Positions 1 through 9,169 of a DNA stretch of 20,407 bases are shown in pieces; the first letter of the stretch is position 1, and every line of letters starts with the position of its first letter. This stretch comes from Vitrella brassicaformis (Eukaryota; Sar; Vitrellaceae). The translations under genes were made by a program, and so were the position numbers. Under the pieces are notes generated by a model. That model did not search any database. It worked only from the letters and a program-made list of their open reading frames with translations, and was not told the origin of the DNA. The stretch lies in the NCBI GenBank assembly GCA_001179505.1, contig CDMY01000908.1:32714-53120 (forward strand), read 5' to 3'.

Positions 1-20
1 GGGGGAGGGGAGTCTGCATG

Positions 21-243
21 CTACCCGCCCCATGAGAGCTGAATAGTGTCGGCATGCGACCTGATGCGCACACACAGACACACAGACAGACAGACAGACA
101 GACAGAGGAAATCCTAACGATACCGTGTGCTCATGTCACATACAGCAGATCACACACTTGTTGGATCTCATGTGCTGGATGAGGAATATCAGGCCGATAA
201 AGAACGCCAAGCACCCAACCACCACATACGCTATCCCTGCACA

Positions 244-280
<37 letters not shown>

Positions 281-1999
281 GGGGAGAGACGGATGCACAA
301 TGGCCATGTGGAGGGCGCACGCACTCCCCTGTCCTGTGGGTGTGTGCTCTCACCGAGGTGGACATTCCTCCCGCCCAGCCATGAGGCCGTCGCGAGCACG
401 AAGGACTTTTTGCTGCTGCTCTGGGAGGTGTTGTAATCTGACAGACACCACACACATCCAACCGACACACATGACATGCGACCGACACACGCCACGCCCA
501 AGTGAAGTGCCTGTCGGGTCGGTGTGCTCTCTCACTCACTGTTGTGTATCTCGACATATATCGGCAGGGTGACTTTGGTGTCGAGCTTGCCCCACAATTT
601 CCTGACACACACAACACACACACGGACACACACACACATACAAGGAATGGGCGTGGTCTTGTGGCGTGCTCGTCTGCCATCCATGTGTCGTGCGGTGTGT
701 GTGTGGTTGAGGCACCTGAAGTGCGGTAGTCCAGCGGTCCTCATCCAGACGATGAAGTGTCCCGACATGATGCCGTCGGCAAACAGGTTCTTGTCCAGCC
801 ACGAGTACACGTCAAGCCCCCGCCTCTTGGCCACGTCTGACTCCTCCTGTAAGGTATGCGACCACACACCCAAACAACAGCCGCCCCTCTCTCCATCTGC
901 GCCTTCTCAACTTACATGGTCGAATTTGATGTTTTTGAACCGCTCGACATCGGCCTTCCACGCAATGGTCTCGGCCCTGGTGTCCACTTTCCTCGCCGCC
1001 GCCGCCACACTCACGCCCGCCCGCTCAGCCGCCTCGGCAACCGTCTCGTTGGAAAGCCACGCATTCTCCGCATACTTCTCCTCATCATCTTCATCTTCAT
1101 CTTCATCTCCTGTTGCTAGTGGCGCTGGCGACCCTTCCGACGCCGTGAGATTGTCCATCTCCTGCGTGGCGTCATACAGCCTATATGAGTCGGTGAAGAC
1201 GGTGGTGGCGATGAGGCCGCAGGGGTAGAGAAGCGCGTCGCAGTTCTCAATGGGCGGGAGGGGCTGGTCGATGGTTTGGGTGGACTTGTTGAAGGTGCGG
1301 CCGTATGGGAGAGTGTAGGTGGGCTCGTCTGGGCCCTGGCCGGTGCGGTCAAGGGCGTCACAGGTATGCTTACTTCTCTCCTTTCTCCTCGTCGCGTCGT
1401 CGGTCTCCACGTCGAAGAGGTCGAAGACATTCCTCCGCGGCTCGCAGTTCTTGATCATACTCTCCTGCCCGCGCCAGTTGCCCTCCAGCTGGGCGTCGCT
1501 GCGGGACTTGACGTACTTTCGATGGTTCTGGTAGAAATCCTCCAGCTGCCACGTATAAACCACACACACAGGGAGAATTCACCAACCCGCCGATGCCGAC
1601 TGGCTCATTCACTCACTGCTGACTCACCTGGTAGTAGACGTACACAGGCTCCTTGAGCTCCTCCACGCCGTTCTCTGGCTCACAGTCCTTGCTGGTCACC
1701 TTCACCCACCGATACACAGCCTCCCCACTGTACTCGTAAGGCACCACGCAGTGCACCACATCGCCACTCAGCGCCATGATGGTCGCACCCAGGGTGATGA
1801 ACAGACACCCGATGGCCACGAAGGTCACGATGACGCAGACGGGCGACATGGCGATGGAGGACGACTGCAGCCGCTCATGCAGGTAGCTGTGCTTGACGCC
1901 TGATGAGCTGTCTGGACGGGTGTGGCTGGCCGAGCCGGAGGGGTAGTATCCCGTTGGCACCGCTGCCGAGCCTTCCATCGGGACCGGGACGATATTCAT
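21..1999 (-). CDS. CDC50/LEM3 family protein, P4-ATPase (phospholipid flippase) beta subunit
   Basis: Seven exons read on the minus strand: 1628-1999, 916-1545, 716-846, 540-601, 354-437, 158-236, 21-60. All introns are GT..AG, phases agree, and the total is 465 residues, a little longer than usual for the family. Family hallmarks are visible: YYQLEDFYQNHRKYVKSR at about 122-139, YPCGLIA near 231, an IAWK block near 318, FIVWMRTAGLPHFRKLWGKL, then an NNY..SW.GG block and a C-terminal QLSW. Transmembrane segments lie at about 51-77 and 428-448, with the large loop between them expected to be lumenal. CDC50 proteins chaperone and complete P4-ATPase lipid flippases from the ER to late secretory membranes. 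Residues about 249-315 form an acidic and Ala-rich insertion between two conserved blocks. The start ATG at 1999 precedes a short Ser/Pro-rich cytosolic tail. Family assignment is secure; the partner ATPase is not in the window. Confidence 0.93.
61..157 (-). other. Last intron of the CDC50 gene
   Basis: In sense it starts GTGTGTGATC and ends ATCAG. Removing it bypasses an in-frame TGA at 136-138 and joins HMRSN to a 13-codon exon whose end, DTIQLSWGG, matches the conserved C-terminal LSW of CDC50 proteins. This corrects the simpler model that would stop at 136. Confidence 0.8.
239..285. repeat. Compound (CA)n(GA)n microsatellite
   Basis: About ten CA units are followed by about ten GA units. 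It is the 3' half of intron 5 of the CDC50 gene; in sense it is (TC)n(TG)n ending in the CAG acceptor at 237-239. Confidence 0.9.
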
Positions 2000-2219
2000 G
2001 ATGAGGCTGCCCGTGGGAACTTATGCTGACACGGAAGAGAGATGTTTGTATGACCGACCAGGTGTGGACGTTGTCAGTGCTCTCGTTGACACATTGAGCT
2101 CCCTCAACCTGTACGAGCTCAGCTTGCAGACGACTGAGCTCGCACTGCTTGACTTGTGTAGACAGACAGAGATCGCATCCTGAAAAGGATCCCATTGATA
2201 GTGATACGTCGGCGCCGCC
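2000..2219. promoter_or_regulatory. Divergent intergenic region between the CDC50 gene and the plastid-targeted gene
   Basis: This 220-bp gap separates the start codons of two genes that point away from each other, so it must hold both 5' leaders and probably a shared promoter. No TATA box is evident. It contains a perfect 9-bp inverted repeat (2114-2122 and 2134-2142, arm CGAGCTCAG) with an 11-nt spacer. That the region is a bidirectional promoter is inferred from geometry only. Confidence 0.5.
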
Positions 2220-3749
2220 ATGCATCTTCTGGTTCTGATCTTTGTGGCCTTGCTCGCCTCCCTCCTCCCCGCATACGCCTTCCGGACTGCCACGAGCATC
2301 AGGTTACCTACATACGCGCCGCACAGCTCATGCCTCAGACTCGCACCAGCGAGTGCAAGACACACAGTCCAAACGCATATATCTCTGTCCATGACCGTGT
2401 CTGTCCTGCAGATCATCCCTTTCCCCCTCCCCCTCCCCCCGGCGGCCGTCCCGCCGCCAGCCGCTGCAGATGGCTCCCTACGACCCCGTCATGACCAATT
2501 TCCTGACCTCTCTGCAGGTCGTCGAGGGCGTCGGCCTCCTGTCCGCCTTCCCCCTGTCAGTGGTGGCTTACCGGCAGTACGGCGAGCGGCGGGCGGCTGT
2601 CGACAAGGCCGAGGCCAGGAGGGCCACACTTGAGCAGCAGAGGAAACAAATGGAGCAGGAACGCGAGAAGGCGTACGTAAGACACCATCCCCTTCGCCCA
2701 ATTGCGCATCCATCTATCCATCCATCCATTGATCGGTTGATGTGCATTCTATTCATTCATCCATGTGTGTGTGTGTTGTGTGTGGTGCAGCAAGGCGGAT
2801 CTCGAGGAGTTGCGCCGGAAGCGTGCTGCGGATGCGGATGTGCGGATCGCGAGGACGCGGAAGGAGCTGGAGCGGCAGCGGCGGAACAAGGAGATGGCCG
2901 CCGAGGCCGCCAAGGCTGCTGAAAAGAGCGCCACAACCGACAAATCGGGAAGGTGCGCCAGCCTTGCCCAGCACAGCACAGCTTACCACAAAGCGCACAT
3001 ACACATACATACATGGGAATGTGTGCATGGCATGGCATGGCATGGCATGGTGTGTGTGCAGGAAAGCCGTGTTTTTCAAAGAGGGGTCAAATGACGAAGG
3101 TGTGCTGGTGGAGCGAGGCGGCCAACCTGCTGCTGCTACTGCTGCTGCTGGTGCTGCCGATGTGCCAGCGGCCACCCCACTCTTGCAAGACACCACAGCA
3201 AATGTCGCAGCAGCAGCAGCAGCACAACCGCAGCCAGAGGCCTCCGCTTCTGAGCCAGTTGTGACGTCAGAGACCACCGCCTCTACTGAGAGCCTTGAGG
3301 ACCTCCGTAAGCAACGTGCAGAGGAGAAGAAGCAGGCCGCTCTCAAGCTAATTGAGCAGAGCAAACAGAGGCAGCAACAGAGAGCTCAGGTAAATCCATC
3401 AATCTACACACGCCCCTCCCTCCCCCTCCACCACACCTACACTACAAGCCCTGTCTGTCTGTCTGTCTGTCTGTGGTGTGCTTAGGGTGAGGAGGTGACG
3501 CCAGCGTCGCAGACGCTAACTGACGCACCCAGGAAGGAATTCAAGTCACGACGGGCGGCCAGGCGGGAGGCCCAGAGGGCGGCACACGAGGAGGGAGAGG
3601 GCGAGGGGGACGGTGAGGGTTTGGGCAGCGCTGTGGCCATCCGTGTTGGCTCGCAGAGCATCGAGGAGGCCGAGGCGGCTGAGGCGGAGAAGAGGAGAAA
3701 AATGGCGGCGGAAGAGGTAGCGGAGAAGAGGGAGCCGGTGCAGGCGTAG
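2220..3749 (+). CDS. Putative plastid-targeted coiled-coil protein, unknown function
   Basis: Five exons: 2220-2302, 2412-2672, 2791-2952, 3062-3389, 3486-3749; 365 residues with consistent phases. Residues 1-20 are a clear signal peptide ending AYA, followed by Phe21 and then an S/P/R-rich stretch to about residue 47. This matches the signal-plus-transit presequence with +1 Phe of red-derived complex plastids. A short hydrophobic stretch at about 64-81 precedes a strongly charged helical region (about 82-175, Arg/Lys/Glu/Gln/Ala) likely to form a coiled coil. Then come an Ala/Gln/Pro linker, a second KQRAEEKKQ-type helix, and a Glu/Arg-rich C-terminus ending at TAG 3747-3749. The exon 2 donor is chosen as GTACGT at 2673; the overlapping GTAAGA at 2677 with a shifted acceptor would differ by only a residue or so. 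No known family is recognised. Plastid targeting is inferred from the presequence. Confidence 0.75.
3022..3050. repeat. CATGG pentamer tandem repeat in an intron
   Basis: Four to five tandem copies of GCATG/CATGG lie in the third intron of the preceding gene. Shorter versions of the same pentamer occur near 13428, 13488 and 19968, so it looks like a recurrent simple repeat in this genome. Confidence 0.7.
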
Positions 3750-4052
3750 CGATTGATTTGTCATGTGATGGTAATGGATGGATGGATGGATGCACTGCTT
3801 TTTTCAGTGTGTGCCGAGTGTATGTGTCTGTGAGGAGAGAGGACTTTTAATCTCCCTGTGCAGCCGAAGGGGAGATTTTTCGACCTGCGTGGTGTACTGG
3901 CCGGGTGTGTGCCTTCCGTGTGTTGATGCTACTGTGTGGGCGGGCTTCTGTGGCTGCTCGTCTCGCCTTCCTCTTGGACAGGTGAGCCGCCACGGCATCC
4001 CGGTCGTGCGGCAGCATCACCACAAATGGGCCACACGAGCTTGAGGGGTGAG
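3750..4052. other. Intergenic region with a 3' hairpin, no gene seen
   Basis: This stretch follows the TAG of the plastid-targeted gene. It holds a GGAT/ATGG microsatellite (about 3775-3791) and an 8-bp hairpin (arms 3849-3856 and 3870-3877) directly followed by a T run, about 100 nt after the stop, where a 3'UTR would lie. The open frames here have no recognisable content or splice logic. The hairpin may be a 3'UTR element; that is inference. Confidence 0.35.
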
Positions 4053-4415
4053 ATCTGAAATGCTTTCTTTTGTTGTCTCACGAATAGCTGATGTTATGTT
4101 GGGTCTCGCACCAGCGGGGGCGTTAGGGTGATCGAGGTGAGCCGCTGGGAGCAGTCGGTATGCGGCTCTCGGGTGACTCATCTTGATCATGTGGATGCCA
4201 CGAGTGCGGAGTCCCCGAATGGATGGATGGATGCACGTGAGTCTGACTCGACATTCGAACTCATTCGATAATGAATGAACGGACCTAGCGCCCTTATCAC
4301 ACGATTCACTTAATCTACTCAAGTCAGCCATCACGTCGCCATCTGTCTCTCTGTCTGTCGATTCTGTTCGTTACGCGTCTCCCGCAGCCGTGCTGAAGTC
4401 GGCATGACTGATCAA
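4053..4415. repeat. Dispersed repeat, copy 1 (diverged)
   Basis: This segment aligns collinearly and in the same orientation with about 10697-11060. Shared blocks are a 16-nt identity GGTGATCGAGGTGAGC (4127-4142 and 10774-10789) continuing into GCTGGGAGCAGT, then GGTGACTCATC, GCGGAGTC, the 12-nt TCACACGATTCA (4297-4308 and 10951-10962), and a CGCAGC..GTGCTGAA block (about 4384-4397). Spacers are diverged with indels. It lies between two convergent genes. No terminal repeats or transposase were seen, so the class is unknown. Confidence 0.6.
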
Positions 4416-4434
4416 GGAATAGTCTCCACGCAAC

Positions 4435-4950
4435 TCACTCCGTCAAATACCGCACTACACACAAACACACACACACACACACATATACATACACGAAGCA
4501 GTGTCTTTCTCGCGCGTCTCGCCCGAATGCATGACATCATCCTTGTCCATGTCTCATGGTACTTACGTCTTGTCGTGTAGTCTCGCCAGGGATGGTTGCT
4601 GTTGGTCTCGATAAGGAGCTGCACCTCTCTGGGCAACTGCTTCAGCCATGCCTTGTCATTGTCTGGCACGGCCGACTTCATGGCTGGCTTCTCCCTTGCC
4701 GGTGCCATCGGCGAGAGGGCAGCGACGGATGGCGATGAGGTGTCACTGAGAATATCATGAGACAGCATTCGGGCATGACATCGATCGCACCGATTGCTTT
4801 ACCCACCTCAGTGCAGCCCTCTCGGCTGGTGTCTCTGTGTCGTCCTCTCTCCAGCGCTTCAAGCGGGGCCGGTCGTCGCGTCGGTCATGGTCACGGTGGT
4901 AGCCGTTCCTCTCCTCATGGTCACGGTCATCACGCCTGTCGTAGGATTGT
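4435..4950 (-). CDS. Small Arg/Asp-rich (RD-type) protein, 5' end unresolved
   Basis: Three exons are supported on the minus strand: 4807-4950, 4567-4745 and 4435-4454 (stop 4435-4437), with matching phases (in at phase 1 remainder, then 2, then 1). The first encodes RD/DH/RR-rich sequence typical of splicing-associated low-complexity domains. The second is Ser/Pro/Ala-rich, then a compact segment with the motif AWLKQLPREVQLLIE followed by NHPWRDYTT, and the tail is RYLTE. The first exon has no ATG in frame, so a further 5' exon must exist. One candidate is a 20-nt exon at 5301-5320 (ATG, donor GTGCTT) that keeps phase and would give about 120 residues, but other short ATG exons fit equally well. 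I do not recognise the family; nuclear RNA-related work is only suggested by composition. Confidence 0.6.
4455..4566 (-). other. Intron with (CA)n on the plus strand
   Basis: A GTAAGT donor at 4566 and an acceptor TGTAG at 4455-4456 flank this intron of the small RD-rich gene. In sense it carries a long TG run just before the acceptor, the normal pattern in this window. Confidence 0.6.
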
Positions 4951-5430
4951 CTGCGCGCGTGTGTGTGTGACTGGTGTGTATGCCTGGTGTCGTATGTGTG
5001 TTGGTGTGTTGGTTCCGATGATGCCGATTTTACGGCATGAGACGCTTGTGCGAGACGATCTCCGTGATTGAACGATCTTCCGATGGACTCAACGGCACAT
5101 GTACTGCAGCTATCAGTGGATATCCGCCATCTATTCGGCCCTTGGTGCTTGTATCATCTAGCGATTGCACAGCTGGACAGCACGGACTCGTGTGTCTGAT
5201 GGGGTGTGTGTGCGGGTCACGTGTCTATGTGACACGTGAGATGACATTGAAAGCCGACACACATAGACCAAGTCAATCAACACAAATCGCATGAAAGCAC
5301 GGCCTCTGTGTCTCAGGCATGGGACCCAGCCGCACACCTAGTCCTATACAGTAGTCTCCCGATTTGCTGGTGGCCGTGTGGACGATGCGCAGCGCACAGG
5401 GGCCTGTCTGTCTGCCTGTCTGTCTGTCTG
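4951..5430. other. Intergenic/5' region upstream of the small RD-rich gene
   Basis: No confident exon is seen. The segment probably holds the missing first exon and promoter of the RD-rich gene and the 3' flank of the next minus-strand gene. It contains a perfect 9-bp inverted repeat at 5217-5225 and 5231-5239 with a CACGTG core in each arm, and a TGTC/CTGT microsatellite from about 5403 to 5440. Confidence 0.5.
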
Positions 5431-6404
5431 TCAGTCAGTCATCTTCCGGCTCTGGTCTTCTAGATGCAGGGGCTGCAAGCTGCCGTCCCCATTGACATAT
5501 CCCAACTCAGGCCACGCGAAATGGCAGTCAATGTCGCCCTGACACACACACACACACACATGCACGATTTTATCGATTTCGATCGCTGAGCGACTGACCA
5601 GGTGCTGATTGAAGCCCTTCTGGAGGCCATGCAGGCCCCCACGTGCGACCGCCTCGTCCATCCGTGCCTTGTGCACGACCTCACGCAGCCCCAGCACCCG
5701 CCCCTTGACGCCACCCACCACTTGGAAGCACTGCAGCGGCACCCGCACCGTCGCCCCGCCCACGTCGGCCATCCCCCCCCCCACCTGCCTGTTGCTCTCC
5801 GTCTTCAGCACGGCACCCATAACGAAGTGTTCCGCGGCCGAGTGGATGCGTCTGCCGAATGTGGTCTGGTGGCTGAGGTTGATTGCCCTCTCAATGTCCG
5901 TGGCTGCCTTGTGCTGGTCGAAGCAGAGGGCGGCGATGTGCCAGCCGATCAAGGCGCTCTCGCCATCCCCGAGGGCGAGGCGGGACGGCGCGGGGTCTTG
6001 GCCGTCGTTGTGGGGGGCGATGGGCAGCAGGCGGGTCAGGTGGGCAGCCAGCTCTCTGTGCGGCCTCAAAGCTCCATTGACGGCAGCCATCACCTGATGG
6101 GGTAGCTCATTGAGCACGGCCATGTACTCACGATCGACGAGGCCGCGGCGGAGTGCTCCGGAAATCTTATATCGTACAGCAGCCGTTCCCCAGTGCAGCA
6201 GCGTCCTGACGGCCTGCCTCCTCGTTGATGAGGCTCTCGTCCCGCACACTGCTGCGGTCCTCCCTACCGGGACCTGGAACTGCTGTTGTTCCTGATATTG
6301 CTGTTGCTGCTGCTGCTGCTGTTGTGTTGGTGGCGGTGGGGGGTGTTGTGCGTCGAGCGGCGGTGAGGAGGGGGAAAAGTGCCGACAAGACCCGGTCGCA
6401 GGAC
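5431..6404 (-). CDS. Unrecognised protein, minus strand; N-terminus unresolved
   Basis: A long open frame runs on the minus strand from about 6404 to a TGA at 5431-5433. From its 5' end it reads a Pro/Gln-rich tract (eight consecutive Gln near 6310-6330), then a basic segment, then ordinary globular-looking sequence beginning near MAVLNELPHQVMAAVNGAL, where the only early ATG sits at 6121-6123. No other frame stays open through this stretch. Either the protein starts at 6123 (about 230 residues) or an upstream exon is spliced in before the Gln tract; an in-frame TGA near 6408 forces one or the other. Near the end, 5539-5565 is a 27-nt TG repeat with GT..AG ends that may be coding or a minute intron. 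No family is recognised. Confidence 0.45.
5539..5565 (-). other. Possible 27-nt intron, or in-frame coding TG repeat
   Basis: In sense the segment starts GTGCATG, is a TG repeat, and ends TCAG. It is exactly nine codons without a stop, so translation continues whether or not it is removed. If retained it adds VHVCVCVCQ between IEIDKI and GDIDCHF. Confidence 0.4.
6281..6337. repeat. Duplicated CTG-rich segment, copy 1
   Basis: The sequence from TGCTGTTGTTCCTGATATTG through TTGTGTTGGTGGCGGT recurs with few changes at 7571-7620, beyond the CTG trinucleotide core: CTGATATTGCTGTTG and GTTGTGTTGGTGGCGGT are shared. Both copies sit at the 5' side of an exon-like segment on the minus strand. Confidence 0.6.
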
Positions 6405-6420
6405 CTCATGGGACGAGAAA

Positions 6421-7832
6421 CTAAGGCAGAGTGTGGTGGCGGGGTTCGAGGGCGTCCAGCGTCTGCAGGGCCATCTCAAACGCGGAGCTGCAGGTCCCGC
6501 CTTCGTCATTGTCGACATCTGCCGGCCGGAGCTGCCGACAGATGCACTCGAGAGCGTGGATGTTGGGGCTGTCTGGGCTTTGTCTCTCTTCTGTCGCTTG
6601 GCGGTTGGTTGGTTGGTCGGGCGCACCACGGCAGGCACTGCAGGTCCTCCGACTGAGCAGGTGCATTGATGTGTGCTGTGGGAGGCTGCGGTGGGGATGC
6701 TTGATGCGGCCTCCGCGGACGCTGCTGCCGGGTGGCCGACGGGCTCGTAACACTCGTCGAATTGGTCCACATCGGCCCACCAGTCATCACCGTCGTCCGA
6801 GTCCACTGCATGAGTCAAACAGAGAACGTGTGACTCCCCGACGTCGGTGTCTCTGTTGGACATACAGTTCTGATGTGCCGTCGTCGATCTCGCCTTCATC
6901 TGTCTCGATGTCGGCCTCGTCTTTGGCGCCCGCAGCCTTCTCCTCGGCCGCACGACTGAGACACAGCCCGACGGCCTTGGCGATCACCTCTCTGTCTTCC
7001 TCCGCCTCACTCTCACGGAGGACCTCGGCCGCCACTCTCTGTCTCACCGTTTGCCTGCAGGCAGGCACCCCACACGGACACACAAGAGCGCCATATCTAA
7101 CCTTGACTGTCTGTGTGTGTCTGAGTGACTCTCTCTGTCTCTATGTGTCTTACGTCTTGCGACGTAGATGCCCATCCCGTTGTTGGGGCCCCTCCGCCAA
7201 GCGCCATTGCGTGCATGTCGGATTGGTCCTCTCCATGCACACCACACAGCAGTCTACGTGTGACTGTCAAAATGCTTTCTTCAGACCAAGAGCCAGACAA
7301 ACAGTGTTGAATGTCGGCAGCACCGGCGGCATCGTCAGCTCAGTATGGTTCCGACAGAGGGTGCTCTGACCAATGCCCGTCCACCATACTGGCGGCTTCC
7401 TCCCCCATCAAGACTGCAATTCGAGGACTGTCGTGCCCCACGGCAGCCGCCAGCAGCAGCGGTTGGAGACCGTCTTGGTTGGGCTGTGTGAGGATAGACG
7501 CGTCGACGGCCGTGAGGATCTCGAGGTACTCGAACACGAAGCTTTGCGAGAATTGGGTGGTTTCGACGAGGCTGCTGTTGCTGATATTGCTGTTGCCGCT
7601 GCTGTTGTGTTGGTGGCGGTTGCTGTCAGTCGGCCATCCATCCATCCATCCATCCATCACCCCCTCCCGCCCCTATCGAGCCATAGGTAGCATAGATAGA
7701 TGACGTCACTCACGCATGCCCCACACACCATCCAAGATATGGAGGATTGCATCACCACCCGTCACGCGGCCCCTGATCTGATAAACACATGGATAGTGCA
7801 GAGAGACAGATGTCAGTACGTACATAGTGCAT
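6421..7832 (-). CDS. Ankyrin-repeat-like protein, partly resolved exon structure
   Basis: Likely first exons are 7824-7832 (ATG at 7832, donor GTACGT) and 7710-7777 (GGDAILHILDGVWG). An exon beginning near 7590 then encodes FVFEYLEILTAVDAS and NQDGLQPLLLAAAVGHD, which fits the N-x-DG-x-TPL-x-A-x-GH core of an ankyrin repeat. Later exon-like segments are about 7150-7253 (phase uncertain), about 6867-7054 (acidic, DEADIETDEGEIDDG), 6805 downward (DSDDGDDWWADVDQFDE, then Pro/Thr-rich), and a last segment with CSSAFEMALQTLDALEP ending at TAG 6421-6423. Junctions in the middle do not all agree in phase with simple GT..AG introns, so the complete protein is not given. Ankyrin units mediate protein binding; partners are unknown. 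The gene starts only about 50 bp downstream of the preceding minus-strand gene's stop. Confidence 0.5.
7571..7620. repeat. Duplicated CTG-rich segment, copy 2
   Basis: This is the partner of 6281-6337. In sense it reads CCGCCACCAACACAACAGC and then AACAGCAATATCAG, just before the ankyrin-like exon, so it may be an intron 3' end containing several CAG acceptors. Confidence 0.6.
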
Positions 7833-7883
7833 GAGATGCGTGTGTGGGTATGTATGTATTGTCATTTGGCCTTGGCCTTACTC

Positions 7884-9126
7884 TCAGTTAGTCTTCGCTT
7901 TGCCCTTTGCCTTGCCTGACATGACACCCGGACAGACACGCACAGCGATACGCATCTCTCCATCCGTTCATCATCCAATGAATGGTCCCAGGCCTGTCCA
8001 TCCCCACGCACCTTTAGCCTTCGCCTTCGCCTTGCTCGCCGCCTTGCTCTTGGTCTTGGCCTTGCAGACGAGCTTCTTCACGCGACGACCGCCGACCGCC
8101 TCCTCCCCAATGTCAGCAGCCACTACATGATTAGCACAGCCGCATATTCGTGGAGACACGGATGTCTATGTGTGCAAAACGGAACTCTCTCTCACCCCTG
8201 AAATTCTGTTCTCGGATGTCAAACCCGAGGAAATCATTGTCTTTGTAGGCAAAGCCTCTTTCTGCATCACAAGCAGGACCATAGCATATCTAAATGACAT
8301 CTTGCTTCCCCTCATCAATTACCCATGGCGGCTTTGGCCGTTAGCCGCATTGCGGCTTGGCGAGGGCGACCAGCAGCAGCAGCGGCCTCGTCAACACCCA
8401 CGGCAGGTGGGGCCGTTATCGGGGCCGGGGGTGGCAACTGCGGCTCTTCTGCCTCGGCCGCCGCGGCCATGGCGAGGTCGGGTGGCGCGAACGGCTGCTG
8501 CTGCTGCTGCTGCTCCGGCTCCTGCTGCTCGGGTGCTGGTGGGGGGGCCATGTTCATCTCCTCCCCCATCTCAGCAGCAGCTGCCGTCAGGCTGAACCTG
8601 GACCTCTTGGGCGACGGGGACTTGTCCTCCTCCTCGCGCTTGCGTTTGAGGTCGAGGGACACTGCGGGAGAGAGGATTGCATCACCAGGAGACAGCGGCA
8701 CGAGAAGTGCCGCAGCAGCTGCTGCCGCTGCTGCTGCCTTAGGGGCCTCCTGAAAGGGCTCTGGAAGAGCACTAGGGGTGGTCGATGGGGTTGGTGGGGG
8801 TTGTGGGTTCCTGCAGGCAAACACGACACGACCTTGTCACCTTGTGTGCGTGTGTGCGTGCGTGTGTGCGGCTGAGGATCTGTCTCACCCATCTCGGTCG
8901 GCATCGTATCGCCGGCGGTAGTTACTGTCCCTCTCACGCAAGCGAGTGCGGTCACGGTCACTGTCACGACCGTACCCACCGCCCCCGCAGACAGAGCAAC
9001 CACACACACACACACACACAATGAAGAGGTGTCTGCGTGTCTCTCCATGTCGTGTGTACGGGCGCTCACCCTTTGCGCTTCAAGGGCTGTTCGTGTAGTG
9101 TGTCGACGGCGGCCGGGTCCTCCTCA

Positions 9127-9169
<43 letters not shown>

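Noticed and set aside
524-1228. Plus-strand open frame of about 234 codons
   Set aside because: Antisense of the CDC50 exons; contains THTHTH and SSSSS runs from microsatellites and the acidic insertion.
3940-4050. GC-rich imperfect hairpin suggesting a structured RNA or tRNA
   Set aside because: No tRNA cloverleaf or other known RNA signature could be drawn; pairing is imperfect.
5602-6105. Plus-strand open frames of 160-170 codons
   Set aside because: Pro/His/Arg-rich shadows of the minus-strand frame, with no exon or splice logic.
6167-6409. Minus-strand frame beginning MRSCDRVLSALFPLL with a true ATG and signal-like start
   Set aside because: It ends at a stop at 6167 and no phase-0 splice links it convincingly to the long frame below. 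It remains a possible first exon of that gene.
7150-7253. Possible RING start (CVVCMERTNPTC) in a minus-strand exon
   Set aside because: Only the first Cys pair fits; no later Cys/His ligands follow in the next exon, so a RING call is not supported.
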